Assembly (NCBI RefSeq): GCF_016907915.1
Contig: NZ_JAFBCW010000001.1
Coordinates: 1-64,000 of the forward strand
Length of the DNA stretch: 64,000 nt
DNA from: Desulforadius tongensis
GTDB taxonomy: Bacteria > Bacillota > Desulfotomaculia > Desulfotomaculales > Desulfohalotomaculaceae
Direction of reading: 5' to 3'
The position numbers were made by a program, and so were the translations under genes. Within the stretch, counting starts at the first letter, position 1. The number at the start of each line of letters is the position of its first letter. The notes beneath the pieces were generated by a model. It worked only from the letters and a program-made list of their open reading frames with translations. It searched no databases and was not told where the DNA came from. This document shows positions 48,935-57,659 of this stretch, in pieces.

Positions 48935-50500
48935 TTACCTGGTGCGGGAGGCTAGGAAACGTTTACCATAACTGAAAATCAAAAATGCTTCTTCAATGCG
49001 CAGCACAACGGCCGCCAGCACGAAGACCCCGGCCCCGGCCAATACCGAAACGGTCACCTGGGCAGCCAAACCCAAAGTCCCATAGCCGGCAAGGGCAGTA
49101 TGGGCATAAATGTTAACAAAGCGGACGGCCAGTGCCATAATGCCGGAAGCCAGCAGCACCTGCAGTGTAAAGCGCACCATTTTCCAGTTCCACAAATTTT
49201 TCACCCTGCGGGATAAAAACCAGGACAGCATGGCGGTGTTGGCCAGCGCGGCAATGGAGTTGGCCAGCGCCAAACCGCCGTGCTGCAGCGGCCCGATTAA
49301 AATTAGGCTGAGAACCAGGTTGATAATAATCGTTACCACCGTCAGCCTAACCGGGGTTCTGGTATCCTGCAGGGCATAAAATCCCCTGGTTAAAATGACG
49401 TTGGCCGCCTGTCCCACCAGGCCGATGCTGAAAAACAGCAAAGCATAGGCGGTCATCTCGGTGGCCCGGGCATCAAATTCTCCCCGCTCAAACAGCAGTT
49501 TAATGATCGGGTAGCGCAGCACCATCAAACCCACCGCCGAGGGAACGGACATCATCACCACTATCCGGAAGGCCCGGCGCAGCGTGGCAGCCATATCCCC
49601 GCTGGAAGGGTCCACCGCCTGGCGGGTCAAAGTGGGATAAAAGGCGGTGCCGATGGCCATAACAAACAGGCCGATGGGCAGCAGTATCAACCGGTTGGAA
49701 AAGTTGAGGGCGGAAATGCTGCCCGCCGCCAGCCCCGATGCCAGAATGCGGTCAACAATTATATACGCCTGGTTAACCGAAACTCCCAGTGCCACCGGCA
49801 GCATCAGCGACATCACTTTTCTTACATCGGGATGACTCCAATCAAGACTGAAGCGAAATCTAAAGCCGGAACGGTACAGCGCCGGCAGCTGGATTAAAGC
49901 AGCCACCACCATGCCTAAAACGGTACCGATGGCCAGGCCGTACACCCCCATTATCTCCCCCAGCGTCAGGGTGGAAATAATGACCACAATATTAGAAGCC
50001 ACCACGCTGAAGGAAGGAACAGCAAAGATATTGTTGGCATTCAACAGGCCGTTAAACAGGGTGGACAGCCCCATAAACACCAGTATAGGGAACATAAGAC
50101 GGGTTAATTCCTGGGCCAGCAGCACCGTTTCCCGGTCTTTTATACCGGGGGCCAGCAGCTTTACCAGCAGCGGGGTGCTGAATATACCGATAATTGTAAT
50201 AATGATAAAGATCAGCGCGGTGAGGTTGGTTACCGTGCCGAACAGCTGCCAGGCTTCCTTCCTCTGCCCCCGGGATTCATATTCACTAAAAATGGGCACC
50301 ACCACAGTGGCCAGCGCCATCCCCAACACAGACATCAGCACGTAAGGAATGGTGTAGGCCACCAGGTAGGCATCGGTAACGCCGGTGGCCCCGAACTGCT
50401 CGGCAATTACCATTTCCCGCACAAAACCCAGCAGGCGGGACACCAGGTTTATAACCGCAATAACCACCGTCGCCCGGGCAATAACTTTTCCAGCGGACAT
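48935..50500 (-). CDS. murJ: Lipid II flippase MurJ
   Basis: Moves the peptidoglycan precursor lipid II across the membrane. It has 521 residues and about 14 helices of the MOP fold, with VSRLLGFVREMVIAEQFGATGVTDAYLVAYTIPYVL near the N-terminus and the charged central-cavity region (FNGLLNANNIFAVPSF). The frame is open to 50515, but ATG at 50498-50500 (MSAGKVIAR) has GGAGAG at good distance. It stands between the SLH protease gene and ylmC, in the envelope part of the window. Confidence 0.94.
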   Translation of the reverse strand: MSAGKVIARATVVIAVINLVSRLLGFVREMVIAEQFGATGVTDAYLVAYTIPYVLMSVLGMALATVVVPIFSEYESRGQRKEAWQLFGTVTNLTALIFIIITIIGIFSTPLLVKLLAPGIKDRETVLLAQELTRLMFPILVFMGLSTLFNGLLNANNIFAVPSFSVVASNIVVIISTLTLGEIMGVYGLAIGTVLGMVVAALIQLPALYRSGFRFRFSLDWSHPDVRKVMSLMLPVALGVSVNQAYIIVDRILASGLAAGSISALNFSNRLILLPIGLFVMAIGTAFYPTLTRQAVDPSSGDMAATLRRAFRIVVMMSVPSAVGLMVLRYPIIKLLFERGEFDARATEMTAYALLFFSIGLVGQAANVILTRGFYALQDTRTPVRLTVVTIIINLVLSLILIGPLQHGGLALANSIAALANTAMLSWFLSRRVKNLWNWKMVRFTLQVLLASGIMALAVRFVNIYAHTALAGYGTLGLAAQVTVSVLAGAGVFVLAAVVLRIEEAFLIFSYGKRFLASRTR

Positions 50501-50554
50501 AGCAACACTCTCCATACCTGTTATTTATATCATGCCATTACAACCGGTCTTTTA

Positions 50555-50590
50555 CACAAAAAAGAAGGGTAACCATAATCAAGTTACCCT
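50555..50590 (-). terminator. Terminator of the SLH subtilase gene
   Basis: AGGGTAAC (50566-50573) pairs with GTTACCCT (50583-50590), followed by TCTTTTTTGTG on the minus strand. It lies about 76 bases after the stop at 50666. Confidence 0.8.
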
Positions 50591-50665
50591 CGGATGTGGC
50601 AACAGCATATAATTCTGCATAGTTGAAATTATTCCTGCCGGGTAATAAAAAATAAACGGGCAAAA

Positions 50666-52921
50666 TTACAACCATCCCATCATGCGGGATAAAACTGCCG
50701 CCGCTTCCGCCCTGGTGGTGGTTCCCTGGGGAACAAACCTGTCCCCGGCGCGCCCGGTGAGAATTTCGTATTTCACCATCATCGATACCGATGGGCGGGC
50801 CCACAGGCTGATCTGCTCCAGGTCACTGTACCGTTCCAGGGTTTTGTCCTCCGCTTGGTAGGGCACCATTCCCCCGCTGACAGCCCTGGTTATCATCACC
50901 GCCATCTGCTCCCTGGTAATGGGGTCGTCAGGCCCAAAGGTGTGCTCTGAATAACCCACCACCAGGCCCGCTGCCACGGCGGAACCCACCGCCCCCCTGT
51001 ACCAGGCGTTTGGGGGCAGATCATTAAATTGTTCGGCATCAGCGGGAGATTCCACCAGCTTCAGCGCCCGCACCAGCATGGTGGCAAACTGGGCCCTGGT
51101 TAACCGGTCATCGGGACGAAAGGTGCCGTCGGGATACCCTCCCAGCACTTTAAGCCGGGACATGCGGGATATTACCCCCTCCGCCCAGTGGTTTTTGGTG
51201 TCGCTGTACGCCGGCACTTTTTCAGCGGGCAGGTGGCTTTTCAAAGCGGCATAGGCTAAGTCATACACCGCCTCCAGTTTGGGGGCGGGCCGTTTTTCTC
51301 CCCGGGGCAGGTAGTATATATTGGTTCCCACAGGCAGATCCTTTAACGGTACACTGCCGTCATACCTGCTGTTATTCACTAACTTAACCTGGATTTCCCC
51401 GTCCAGTTCCAAAATTCTTCCGGTGATGGTTTTAATATACCGGCCGCCGGAGCCGCTGCTTTTAACCTCACCCCGCAGCGGCAGCTGCCCGTAAATAAGG
51501 CTGAACGGTTGGGGCCCCTGCACTATCCTGCTGCCCATCACCTCAATGCTGTACACACCGTTTTGGACATTGTCTATGGTAATAACCTCAACATTGTTTT
51601 TCTTATCCCCGCCGATACTATTGTTGCCCCACAATTCGCGCCCATCGGGGGTAACAATTCTTAAATCCAGGTCATTTACCAGGGCACTGTCTGCCCCCGG
51701 CCGCTGGGGATAATCATTCCACACCAGCGTTACCCGCAGCGGCACCCCTTCCTGTCCCTGGTACCGAAACTGGTATCTTTGACCGTTACTGACCTTAAAA
51801 CCATCATAATAGGCGGTGGCATCATCCTCCAGCGCCATCAGGGATGCCTGCAGGTCAATCATACCGAAGCCCTGGGCGTTCCTCGGCTCACCAGGCAGTT
51901 CCCTGGCCCCGTGAATCAGCGCTGCCTTTAACAGCGCCGCCGACGGTTTAATGCGTTTCACATCTGTAAAATACTGCCTAACCAGCGCTGCCGCGCCGGT
52001 GGCCAGGGCGGTGGACATGCTGGTACCGGATAAATAGGAATAACCGCCCTTGCCGCTGTTTTTATCCCGGGATGCCGACAGTATCCAGGTGCCCGGGGCC
52101 ACCAGGTCCGGCTTAATCCTGCCGTCGGTGGTGCCCCGGTTGCTGAAAGAAGCCACTTGATAGGGATTGTCCGAGTCTTCATCAATACCCCGGATGCTTT
52201 CGGTGGCCCCCACCGTAATGGCGTTCTTGGCCGCCCCGGGAGAAGTAACATACCTGGATACGCCCTCTTCAAAATTGCCCGCAGATTTCAGCACCAGCAT
52301 ATCCGGGTGCTCCCAGACAAACCTGTCCAGCGAACGGGCATGTTCATCGTAAACGCCGTTGTTTTCATTGAATCCCCAGCTGTTGGAGTGAATGCGGGCC
52401 CCGGCGCTGTCATAAGCGTCCTGCAGCAGGTCATATACCTCCGGCAGCTGCAGGGTGCCGCTGGCCCGGTTGTAGGCGGCCTGGAAATACAGCCCCGCCT
52501 CCGGTGCTATCCCCTTCAGCCGCCGGCCGGATTCTATACCGCTGCCGGCAATGGAGGCCGCAATGTGGGTGCCGTGGCCGAAGGGATCATCCCACCCGTC
52601 GCCGCTGTAGTCTTTAATGCTTATAATGCGGTTTCTCAAATCGGGGTGCAGCGTGTCCAGCACGCCGGTGCCGAGGCCGGTATCGGCCACCCCGATAACC
52701 TGCCCGGCGCCGCTGAGCCCCAGGCCGTTTCTGATAAAGTCGGGGTTATTCCATACTAAAGGCACGCCCATCGCCACAGCGGAAACGTCATTTTCAGGCC
52801 GGGCCGGGCTGCTGCTTATACCGGCCCAGGCGGTATTGACCATTAAAAAAATACAGAGCACAGAAAAAAAAGAACGTCCCCATCTATTTTTAATCAGCAC
52901 GCGCGCTACCCACTTTCTCAA
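50666..52921 (-). CDS. S-layer-anchored subtilisin-like protease
   Basis: 751 residues. A signal peptide (about 1-33, ending near AWA) precedes an S8 catalytic domain with Asp80 (GVADTGLG), His116 (FGHGTH), oxyanion-side Asn (SAGN, 215) and Ser301 (SGTSMSTA). A beta-rich P-domain-like region (about 370-480, VTLVWNDYP) follows, then a linker and three SLH domains at the C-terminus (about 565-751: DTKNHWAEGVISRMSRLKVLGGYPDGTF, LPPNAWYRGAV, LEQISLWARPSV). SLH domains bind pyruvylated wall polymer, and csaB is encoded 7 kb away. TTG start without a strong ribosome binding site. Confidence 0.94.
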   Translation of the reverse strand: MRKWVARVLIKNRWGRSFFSVLCIFLMVNTAWAGISSSPARPENDVSAVAMGVPLVWNNPDFIRNGLGLSGAGQVIGVADTGLGTGVLDTLHPDLRNRIISIKDYSGDGWDDPFGHGTHIAASIAGSGIESGRRLKGIAPEAGLYFQAAYNRASGTLQLPEVYDLLQDAYDSAGARIHSNSWGFNENNGVYDEHARSLDRFVWEHPDMLVLKSAGNFEEGVSRYVTSPGAAKNAITVGATESIRGIDEDSDNPYQVASFSNRGTTDGRIKPDLVAPGTWILSASRDKNSGKGGYSYLSGTSMSTALATGAAALVRQYFTDVKRIKPSAALLKAALIHGARELPGEPRNAQGFGMIDLQASLMALEDDATAYYDGFKVSNGQRYQFRYQGQEGVPLRVTLVWNDYPQRPGADSALVNDLDLRIVTPDGRELWGNNSIGGDKKNNVEVITIDNVQNGVYSIEVMGSRIVQGPQPFSLIYGQLPLRGEVKSSGSGGRYIKTITGRILELDGEIQVKLVNNSRYDGSVPLKDLPVGTNIYYLPRGEKRPAPKLEAVYDLAYAALKSHLPAEKVPAYSDTKNHWAEGVISRMSRLKVLGGYPDGTFRPDDRLTRAQFATMLVRALKLVESPADAEQFNDLPPNAWYRGAVGSAVAAGLVVGYSEHTFGPDDPITREQMAVMITRAVSGGMVPYQAEDKTLERYSDLEQISLWARPSVSMMVKYEILTGRAGDRFVPQGTTTRAEAAAVLSRMMGWL

Positions 52922-52981
52922 CTTTAGTCACACATGCTAGGTTTTCGACACCCAAACTGCAAATCCTTTTAAATAGGGCAA

Positions 52982-53018
52982 AAAGAAAAAGGCACCAAAA
53001 ATGCCTTCTGGTGCCTTT
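52982..53018 (-). terminator. Terminator of the phosphohexomutase gene
   Basis: AAAGGCACCA (52988-52997) pairs with TGGTGCCTTT (53009-53018), followed by TTCTTTTTGCCC on the minus strand. Confidence 0.9.
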
Positions 53019-53030
53019 ACCGGCTTTCCT

Positions 53031-54488
53031 TTAAAGCCCCAACCTTTCCTTCATCTCCTGCTGTATTTCCTCCACCCTGTCCATGCTTTCCGCCTCGGCG
53101 TAAATGCGGAACAGCGGCTCCGTGCCCGATGGACGAATCAGCGTCCAGGAACCGTCCGCCAGCAGCAGCTTGGTGCCGTCTACAGTGACGCGGCCGGTCA
53201 CCTTTTGGCCCGCCACCGTACGCGGTTTAAACTCTTTTAACTGTTCCAGTACCCGGTCCTTTTCTGCAGCAGTGGTGCGCAGGTCCAAACGCCTGCTGCA
53301 CACCCGGCCGAATTGATCGTTCAACTGCTCCGTCAGCTCGGTCAGGCTCTTGCCGTGATAGGACATTATTTCCACCGCCAGCAGACCGGCCAAAATGCCG
53401 TCTTTCTCCGGAATGTGACCTTTTATAGACAGGCCGCCGCTTTCTTCCCCCCCCATCACCGCTCCCTTTTCATGCAGGCACTGGCCGATGTATTTAAAGC
53501 CCACCGGGGTTTCTTCCACACTCTGGCCGTATTTTTCCGCTATCCTGTCCAGCAGGTGAGTAGTGGCCACCGTTCTGGCCGCCGGCCCCCTCAGCCCCCT
53601 GACCTCCATTAAATGGTAGTACAGCAGGGGCAGAAACTGATTGGGAGTGATGTACCGGCCGCTGCTGTCAATAATGCCGAACCGGTCCGCATCGCCGTCC
53701 AACGCCAACCCTATATCCGCCCCGGTTTCTTTCATTTTTTGCCGCAGTCCACCCAGCGAATGACCGGTGGGTTCAGGCATCCCGCCGCCAAACAGCGGGT
53801 CCCGGTAGTTGTTTATCGCTTCCACATCGGCCCCGGCCTTCTGCAGCAGGGTATCCAAATAGCCGATGCCGGCACCGTACATGGGATCAATAACAACTTT
53901 CACTTTCGCCCGGCCGATAACTTCAAGGTCCACCAGTTTAGAAATGTGTTTTATGTATTCATCAAAGGGATCCGTTTCCTGGCGGGAACAGTACTCGGGC
54001 CAGTGCTCCCTTTCCACCATCCGCCCGTAACGTCCCTCCGCCTCTTCCAGCACGCCCTGGCAGCGAAAACCATGCTGTTTTTTAATATTTTCCTCAATTT
54101 GCTTGGTTATATGGGGCAGGGCCGGCCCGGCATATTCCGGTATAAACTTGTACCCGTTGTACTCCGGCGGGTTGTGGCTGGCGGTGAGCATCACCGCCCC
54201 GGCGGCGTTATGTATTTTTATGGCATAGGCGGTAACCGGGGTGGGGGCCGGTTTTTTAATTAAATACACAGGCACACCCTTTTTGTTCATCTCCTCCGCC
54301 ACTTCTTCGGCAAAGCGGTCGGAAAGAAACCGGTTGTCATAACCGATTACCACTCCCCGTTCCCGCATGCCGCTATCAATTATGTAATCGGCCACCGCCC
54401 TGGTAACCAGGCGCACATTGTCAAATATAAAGTCCTCGGCAATAATTCCCCGCCATCCATCGGTTCCAAAGGCAATTTGCAAGGGCAT
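53031..54488 (-). CDS. Phosphoglucomutase/phosphomannomutase family protein
   Basis: Alpha-D-phosphohexomutase, 485 residues. FGTDGWRGIIAEDF is at the N-terminus, the phosphoserine loop TASHNPPEYNGYKF near 100, the metal loop DGDADRFGIID near 235, the sugar-specificity loop GGEESGGLSIKGHIPEKDG near 330 and the phosphate-binding RPSGTEPLFRIYAE near the C-terminus. All four active-site parts are intact. GEESGG suits glucose or glucosamine/mannose substrates, so the exact sugar is open. The frame is open to 54503, but ATG 54486-54488 follows GGAGG. With galU nearby it probably supplies glucose-1-phosphate. Confidence 0.92.
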   Translation of the reverse strand: MPLQIAFGTDGWRGIIAEDFIFDNVRLVTRAVADYIIDSGMRERGVVIGYDNRFLSDRFAEEVAEEMNKKGVPVYLIKKPAPTPVTAYAIKIHNAAGAVMLTASHNPPEYNGYKFIPEYAGPALPHITKQIEENIKKQHGFRCQGVLEEAEGRYGRMVEREHWPEYCSRQETDPFDEYIKHISKLVDLEVIGRAKVKVVIDPMYGAGIGYLDTLLQKAGADVEAINNYRDPLFGGGMPEPTGHSLGGLRQKMKETGADIGLALDGDADRFGIIDSSGRYITPNQFLPLLYYHLMEVRGLRGPAARTVATTHLLDRIAEKYGQSVEETPVGFKYIGQCLHEKGAVMGGEESGGLSIKGHIPEKDGILAGLLAVEIMSYHGKSLTELTEQLNDQFGRVCSRRLDLRTTAAEKDRVLEQLKEFKPRTVAGQKVTGRVTVDGTKLLLADGSWTLIRPSGTEPLFRIYAEAESMDRVEEIQQEMKERLGL

Positions 54489-54667
54489 TTTTAATTCCTC
54501 CAATCAATTTTATTATTATACATAAATGTTCCTGCTAAAAATACATTTAAATACAAACGATATTTTTCCTGCCTCACAACCGGTTTATGCACCGGTTTCC
54601 AAATACAAGTTTAATTTTGTAATTAACTGGTAATAATAGCGTTAGAAAACCATAAGGAGGCACAGCA

Positions 54668-54769
54668 ATGGGCAAAACAACGGTTGTCAAGCTGGACGGC
54701 CGCCAGAAAATGTACCGGGATTATTTGAAGTGGCTGCGGTCTAAAAAAGATAAAAACAGTAAGAAATAA
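54668..54769 (+). CDS. Very small basic protein (33 aa)
   Basis: A 33-codon frame starts at ATG 54668 seven bases after AAGGAGG and ends TAA at 54767-54769, directly before a terminator. The product begins MGKTTVVKLDGRQKMYRDYL and ends in a Lys-rich tail. It has no membrane segment and is strongly basic. It is the only plus-strand gene between the mutase and the epimerase. The ribosome binding site plus terminator support real expression; function unknown. Confidence 0.65.
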   Translation: MGKTTVVKLDGRQKMYRDYLKWLRSKKDKNSKK

Positions 54770-54774
54770 AAGAC

Positions 54775-54802
54775 AACCGGCATACCAGGCCGGTTATCTT
54801 TT
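54775..54802. terminator. Terminator between the 33-aa gene and the epimerase gene
   Basis: AACCGGC (54775-54781) pairs with GCCGGTT (54789-54795), with AAAGA/TCTTT extending the stem after one mismatch. T-rich ends on both strands let it serve both convergent genes. Confidence 0.8.
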
Positions 54803-55708
54803 GGAGGCCGCCTCATATGTTTCCTTTAACCCCTGTTCCAGGTTCCACCGGGGCTGCCAGCTCAAGTGCCGTTTTATGCGCTGGTTGGCCAGGCAGCTGT
54901 GTACTATCTCCCCCCGGCGGCGGGGGGCATACTCCACTTTCCCCCGGCAGCCGGCAATGTCTTTCAGCAGTTCAGCCAACTTGTTAATGCCGGTTGGTTC
55001 CCCGGTACCGACATTCAGTACCTGGTCGTCACCCTGCGACAGCGCTGCCAGGTTGGCACCGGCCACATCCCTTACATAAACAAAATCCCTGGTCTGCCGC
55101 CCGTCACCAAATACCAGCGGCGGCTTTCCCTTTTGCAGGCGATCTATAAATTTAGCCACCACACCGCCTTCCCCCCGGGCATCCTGCCTGGGCCCGTAAA
55201 CGTTGGCATAGCGCAGCACAGTGTACCGCAGCCCGTACATTTGACGGTACAGTTCCAGGTAACGCTCCCCGGTATATTTGGACAACCCATAACCGCTCAA
55301 GGGCCGCAGGCGGTGTTTTTCATCCACCGGCAGGTATTCCGGTTCACCGTAAACAGCCGCCGAGGAGGCATATATCATTTTCCGCACCCCAGCCAGCCGG
55401 CAGGCCTCCAGCAGGTTTACCGTGCCCAGTATGTTTACCCGGGCATCATTAAAGGGACTTTCCACCGACCGGGGTACGCTCACCTGAGCCGCCTGGTGAA
55501 TTACTGCTTCCGGCTTAAATTTATTAACCAGCGGGATTATTCTCCTGCTGCATACATCCAAATCGCTGAATTCCGCCCCGGGATTAAGGTTATCCTCCCG
55601 GCCCGCGGACAGGTTATCAACCACCAGCACCCGGCAGCCCCGCTCCACCAGCAGATCAACAATATGGGAGCCGATAAACCCCGCTCCCCCCGTAACCATC
55701 ACTCGCAC
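54794..55708 (-). CDS. NAD-dependent epimerase/dehydratase (UDP-glucose 4-epimerase-like)
   Basis: Extended short-chain dehydrogenase acting on nucleotide sugars. TGGAGFIGSHIVDLL is the NAD-binding loop, YASSAAVYGEPEYLPV and SGYGLSKYTGE carry the catalytic Ser/Thr and YxxxK, and YANVYGPRQDARGEGGVVAKFIDRLQKG is the substrate region. It is about 304 residues. Length and motifs fit GalE-like or UDP-GlcNAc/UDP-glucuronate epimerases; specificity is not decidable. The frame opens at 55714, but GGAGG spacing favours GTG at 55706-55708. It lies in a region of sugar-nucleotide genes. Confidence 0.9.
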   Translation of the reverse strand: MRVMVTGGAGFIGSHIVDLLVERGCRVLVVDNLSAGREDNLNPGAEFSDLDVCSRRIIPLVNKFKPEAVIHQAAQVSVPRSVESPFNDARVNILGTVNLLEACRLAGVRKMIYASSAAVYGEPEYLPVDEKHRLRPLSGYGLSKYTGERYLELYRQMYGLRYTVLRYANVYGPRQDARGEGGVVAKFIDRLQKGKPPLVFGDGRQTRDFVYVRDVAGANLAALSQGDDQVLNVGTGEPTGINKLAELLKDIAGCRGKVEYAPRRRGEIVHSCLANQRIKRHLSWQPRWNLEQGLKETYEAASKR

Positions 55709-55770
55709 CAGCACCCGCCTCCGTTTCCGGCTCTACCAAATGGATATGCACCACCGGGGCTGCAAATGCA

Positions 55771-55802
55771 TTAAAAAACCCGGGGCTTTACCTTACCCCG
55801 GG
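55771..55802 (-). terminator. Terminator of hepT
   Basis: CCCGGGG (55779-55785) pairs with CCCCGGG (55796-55802), followed by TTTTTTAA on the minus strand. It overlaps the hepT stop region. Confidence 0.8.
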
Positions 55803-56203
55803 ATCAATTCCAGTATCTTTCGGGCGAAGTTCTTAAAATCATCCAAATGCTCTTCTATAATCCTCTCCACTATTTTCATGTTCAGTTTTTGATAATCATG
55901 AACCGCAATATTGCGAAAACCCACCATTGCCTTTAACCGGTCCGTCAGGCTTTTATCAATAATGTTATTTTGATAAAGCAGTTCAAAGGCTTCACCGCTG
56001 GTCTGCGGAATTCCCAAACCCTTTTCAGAGATTATATGCATGGCCAGGTCAATACATGCCTCACAGGCCCTCTGAATATTTAAAATTATTGAATCCTGCT
56101 TGGTAAAGTTATTAAGGTTTTGCGGGTTATCATCATATTCCTCATGAATTCTTTTTATACAGCGTTCAATAACCTGCACTTTATTTAAAATAACATCATT
56201 CAT
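55793..56203 (-). CDS. hepT: HepT-family HEPN ribonuclease toxin
   Basis: 136-residue all-helical DUF86/HEPN protein. The catalytic and modification motif RX4HXY is at Arg97, His102 and Tyr104 (GFRNIAVHDY). HepT cleaves RNA as a dimer and is silenced when the partner MntA adds AMP groups to the motif tyrosine. It overlaps mntA by eight bases, the usual arrangement of this toxin-antitoxin pair. It is somewhat more AT-rich than its neighbours and has its own terminator, consistent with transfer. Confidence 0.9.
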   Translation of the reverse strand: MNDVILNKVQVIERCIKRIHEEYDDNPQNLNNFTKQDSIILNIQRACEACIDLAMHIISEKGLGIPQTSGEAFELLYQNNIIDKSLTDRLKAMVGFRNIAVHDYQKLNMKIVERIIEEHLDDFKNFARKILELIPG

Positions 56204-56603
56204 AAACAGAACCTCGCATGGTTATTTTTTCTATTACCCGCCGGCGCTCCTCATTTAACCGGGCATACTTTTTCAAAGCCAGCATTTGAAAAGCAATTCT
56301 TTTTTTCTCATCGGTACAGTAAATTATCCTTCCATTACCCAGCACCTGGACCTGAAAAACCGTTGATACTTCTTCCAGGTCCACCAGGTCAACATCTCTG
56401 CCCAACAGCCCGGCAAGACCCTGCCCAATCATAAATAAATCATAAGCACTAAATTTTTTATCACTTAAAAAAGCAATATCAACATCGCTTTCATCTCTCA
56501 TATTTCCCTTTACCGCAGAACCAAACAAAATAATCAAATACGGCGCAACCCTTTCTACAAGGTAACGCTTTATCAGCTCAACTTCCTTTTCACTAATATT
56601 CAC
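56196..56603 (-). CDS. mntA: MntA-family minimal nucleotidyltransferase antitoxin
   Basis: About 135 residues. The nucleotidyltransferase motif GSAVKGNMRDESDVD (about 28-42) gives the GS...DxD metal site, with a further Asp in DVDLVDLEEV. Acting on HepT, MntA-type enzymes transfer AMP to the toxin's tyrosine. The frame is open to 56612, but GAGGTG lies too close to that TTG; GTG at 56601-56603 (MNISEKEVELIKRYL) has normal spacing. A TATAAT lies on the minus strand at about 56624-56629. Confidence 0.9.
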   Translation of the reverse strand: MNISEKEVELIKRYLVERVAPYLIILFGSAVKGNMRDESDVDIAFLSDKKFSAYDLFMIGQGLAGLLGRDVDLVDLEEVSTVFQVQVLGNGRIIYCTDEKKRIAFQMLALKKYARLNEERRRVIEKITMRGSVYE

Positions 56604-56670
56604 CGGCAACACCTCTACATACCATTATACACAGTATCAACACCCAAAAAAACACCCGCCTAAAATGCAA

Positions 56671-56694
56671 AAGGGCCTGATAAATCAAGCCCTT
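56671..56694 (-). terminator. Palindromic hairpin/terminator after galU
   Basis: On the minus strand AAGGGCTTGA-TTTA-TCAGGCCCTT forms a 10-bp stem with one G-U pair, followed by TTGCATTTTA, eight bases after the galU stop. It belongs to the palindrome family also seen at 8282, 25952 and 57623. Confidence 0.65.
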
Positions 56695-56701
56695 AAGCGT
56701 A

Positions 56702-57577
56702 TTAAGCCATCAATTCTTCCAAGTATTTGCGGAACTCCGCCGCCAGGTCTTCCCTTTCCAGCGCGAATTCCACCGTGGCCTTTAAATAGCCCAGCTTGTC
56801 ACCCACATCGTAGCGTTTGCCTTCAAAAGCCAGGCCGTAAATGGCCTCCCTTTGAGCCAGCGCCTTTAAGGCGTCGGTGAGCTGAATTTCCCCGCCGGAA
56901 CCCGGTTTCGTCTTTTCCAGAAACTCAAAAATCCTCGGGCTGATGATATAGCGGCCCATTACCGCCAGGTTTGACGGCGCCTCTTCCACTTTTGGTTTTT
57001 CCACCAAATCATGCACCCGGTAAAGGTTGTTTTCCACCACCGAGGCCTCTATTATCCCGTACTTGCCGGTGTCCTGCTGCGGTACTTCCTGTACCGCCAC
57101 CACACTATAGCGGTAATCATCATACACGTCAATCAACTGCTTCAGACAGGGTTTCCGGCTGCGCACCACGTCATCCCCCAGCAGCACCGCAAAGGGTTCG
57201 TCGCCGATGAACTTGCGGGCGCAGTAAATGGCGTGACCCAGCCCCAGGGGTTCCTTTTGCCGCACATAGTGCATATCCACCATGTTCCCTATTTCGTTAA
57301 CCATTTTTAAAAGATCGTTTTTCCCCTTATTGGCCAGCTGCAGTTCCAACTCCAGCGACCGGTCGAAATGGTCTTCAATGGCCCGCTTGTTGCGGCCGGT
57401 AATAATCAGAATATCTTCAATACCCGAGGCTATGGCCTCTTCTATTATGTATTGTATGGTCGGCTTGTCAACTATGGGCAGCATCTCTTTGGGCTGGGCC
57501 TTGGTGGCGGGCAGAAATCTCACTCCCAGGCCGGCAGCGGGAATAATGGCCTTGCGAATTCTCTTCCGTACACGCAT
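56702..57577 (-). CDS. galU: UTP-glucose-1-phosphate uridylyltransferase
   Basis: Makes UDP-glucose for wall and exopolysaccharide synthesis. About 291 residues. IIPAAGLGVRFLPATKAQPKEMLPI is the nucleotide loop, EKPKVEEAPSNLAVMGRYI binds sugar, LLGDD holds the metal Asp, and GKRYDVGDKLGYLKATVEFAL is the C-terminal signature. The frame opens at 57583, but ATG 57575-57577 (MRVRKRIRKAI) follows GGAGG correctly. It lies 83 bases after the wecA-like gene, with a palindromic hairpin between. Confidence 0.95.
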   Translation of the reverse strand: MRVRKRIRKAIIPAAGLGVRFLPATKAQPKEMLPIVDKPTIQYIIEEAIASGIEDILIITGRNKRAIEDHFDRSLELELQLANKGKNDLLKMVNEIGNMVDMHYVRQKEPLGLGHAIYCARKFIGDEPFAVLLGDDVVRSRKPCLKQLIDVYDDYRYSVVAVQEVPQQDTGKYGIIEASVVENNLYRVHDLVEKPKVEEAPSNLAVMGRYIISPRIFEFLEKTKPGSGGEIQLTDALKALAQREAIYGLAFEGKRYDVGDKLGYLKATVEFALEREDLAAEFRKYLEELMA

Positions 57578-57622
57578 ATGCAAACCTCCGCACTTTATTT
57601 ACTTAACCCCTAGATGGTCAAA

Positions 57623-57646
57623 CAGGGCTCGATTTATCGAGCCCTG
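57623..57646 (-). repeat. Palindromic hairpin between the wecA-like gene and galU
   Basis: CAGGGCTCGA (57623-57632) and TCGAGCCCTG (57637-57646) form a perfect 10-bp stem with a 4-base loop, the strongest member of the family. It lies 14 bases after the wecA-like stop. There is no long T-run. Confidence 0.65.
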
Positions 57647-57659
57647 GCACTAAACCGCC

